Made by a program: the position numbers and the translations under genes. A stretch of DNA of 64,000 nucleotides from Mytilinidion resinicola. Taxonomy: Eukaryota > Ascomycota > Dothideomycetes > Mytilinidiales > Mytilinidiaceae. Positions 63,851 through 64,000 of the stretch are shown in pieces. The stretch is taken from positions 1,748,754 through 1,812,753 of the forward strand of contig NW_022985441.1 in assembly GCF_010093595.1 (NCBI RefSeq), read 5' to 3'. Numbering within the stretch: position 1 is the first letter of the stretch; each line of letters opens with the position of its first letter. The notes beneath the pieces are model-generated. The model saw only the letters and a program-made list of their open reading frames with translations. It did no database searches and was not told the DNA's origin.

Positions 63851-64000
63851 CAGATAGATAGATAGACAGATAGATAGATAGACAGATAGATATATAGATA
63901 GACAGATAGATATATAGATATATAGATATATAGATATATAGATATATAGATATATAGATATATAGATATATAGATATATAGATATATAGATATATAGATA
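63781..64000. repeat. GATA / TATAGATA microsatellite
   Basis: About 70 bp of pure GATA units pass into GATA arrays interrupted by CAGATA, then into an 8-mer array TATAGATA that runs to the window edge. The array is at least 220 bp and its right end is not seen. Confidence 0.97.

Overview
The window looks like nuclear DNA of a filamentous ascomycete (Pezizomycotina; a Dothideomycete is a guess). The genes have short GT-AG introns, mostly 45-70 nt, with CTAAC or CTGAC branch sites, and families such as Het-C, HEI10, the SPX-ankyrin-GDPD phosphodiesterase and fungal phenol hydroxylase are present. Most genes were rebuilt by joining exons by eye on splice signals and reading frame. Exon coordinates are given where frame and motif continuity agree.

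Layout. Position 1 to 7.0 kb is the 5' part of a very large minus-strand gene for a disordered protein full of Trp-Gly and Lys-rich repeats; its 3' end lies outside the window. 8.6-11.1 kb is a conserved coiled-coil protein of unknown role (minus). 12.4-17.6 kb is a divergent pair: a cytochrome P450 killed by one in-frame stop (minus) and a phenol-hydroxylase-type flavin monooxygenase (plus). 18.0-21.2 kb is a compact housekeeping block: prefoldin 5, a JmjC/cupin protein and a HEI10-like RING protein. 22.7-23.8 kb is a C2H2 zinc-finger protein, then almost 4 kb without a gene. 27.7-28.6 kb is a one-pass membrane protein. 29.5-32.5 kb is a divergent pair of TilS-type tRNA lysidine synthetase and Hsp10 with two heat-shock elements between them. 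33.3-39.5 kb is a 960-residue ankyrin protein divergent from het-c. 40.0-41.4 kb is a SnoaL/NTF2-like gene split by a very long intron that carries three hairpin repeats. 41.9-44.0 kb is an MFS transporter. 44.9-51.0 kb holds NOC1/MAK21, a CsbD-like stress protein with an upstream CRE, and a UBA-domain protein. 52.4-56.4 kb is GDE1 with a CACGTG box upstream and a 4-nt micro-exon. 56.9-58.7 kb is a second MFS transporter. 59.6-60.5 kb is a glutathione S-transferase pseudogene. 61.3-62.2 kb is an atypical short-chain dehydrogenase. From about 62.2 kb the sequence is gene-poor, then AT-rich, and ends in a GATA/TATAGATA microsatellite.

The genes form no single pathway. Themes are core cell biology (protein folding, tRNA modification, ribosome assembly, meiosis), phosphate/phospholipid recycling, and an accessory set (P450, phenol hydroxylase, two transporters, GST, SDR) in which two members are broken. 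No tRNA, rRNA, CRISPR or intact transposon was recognised. The strongest candidate for something undescribed is the WG-repeat protein at the left edge; the intronic hairpin repeats come next.
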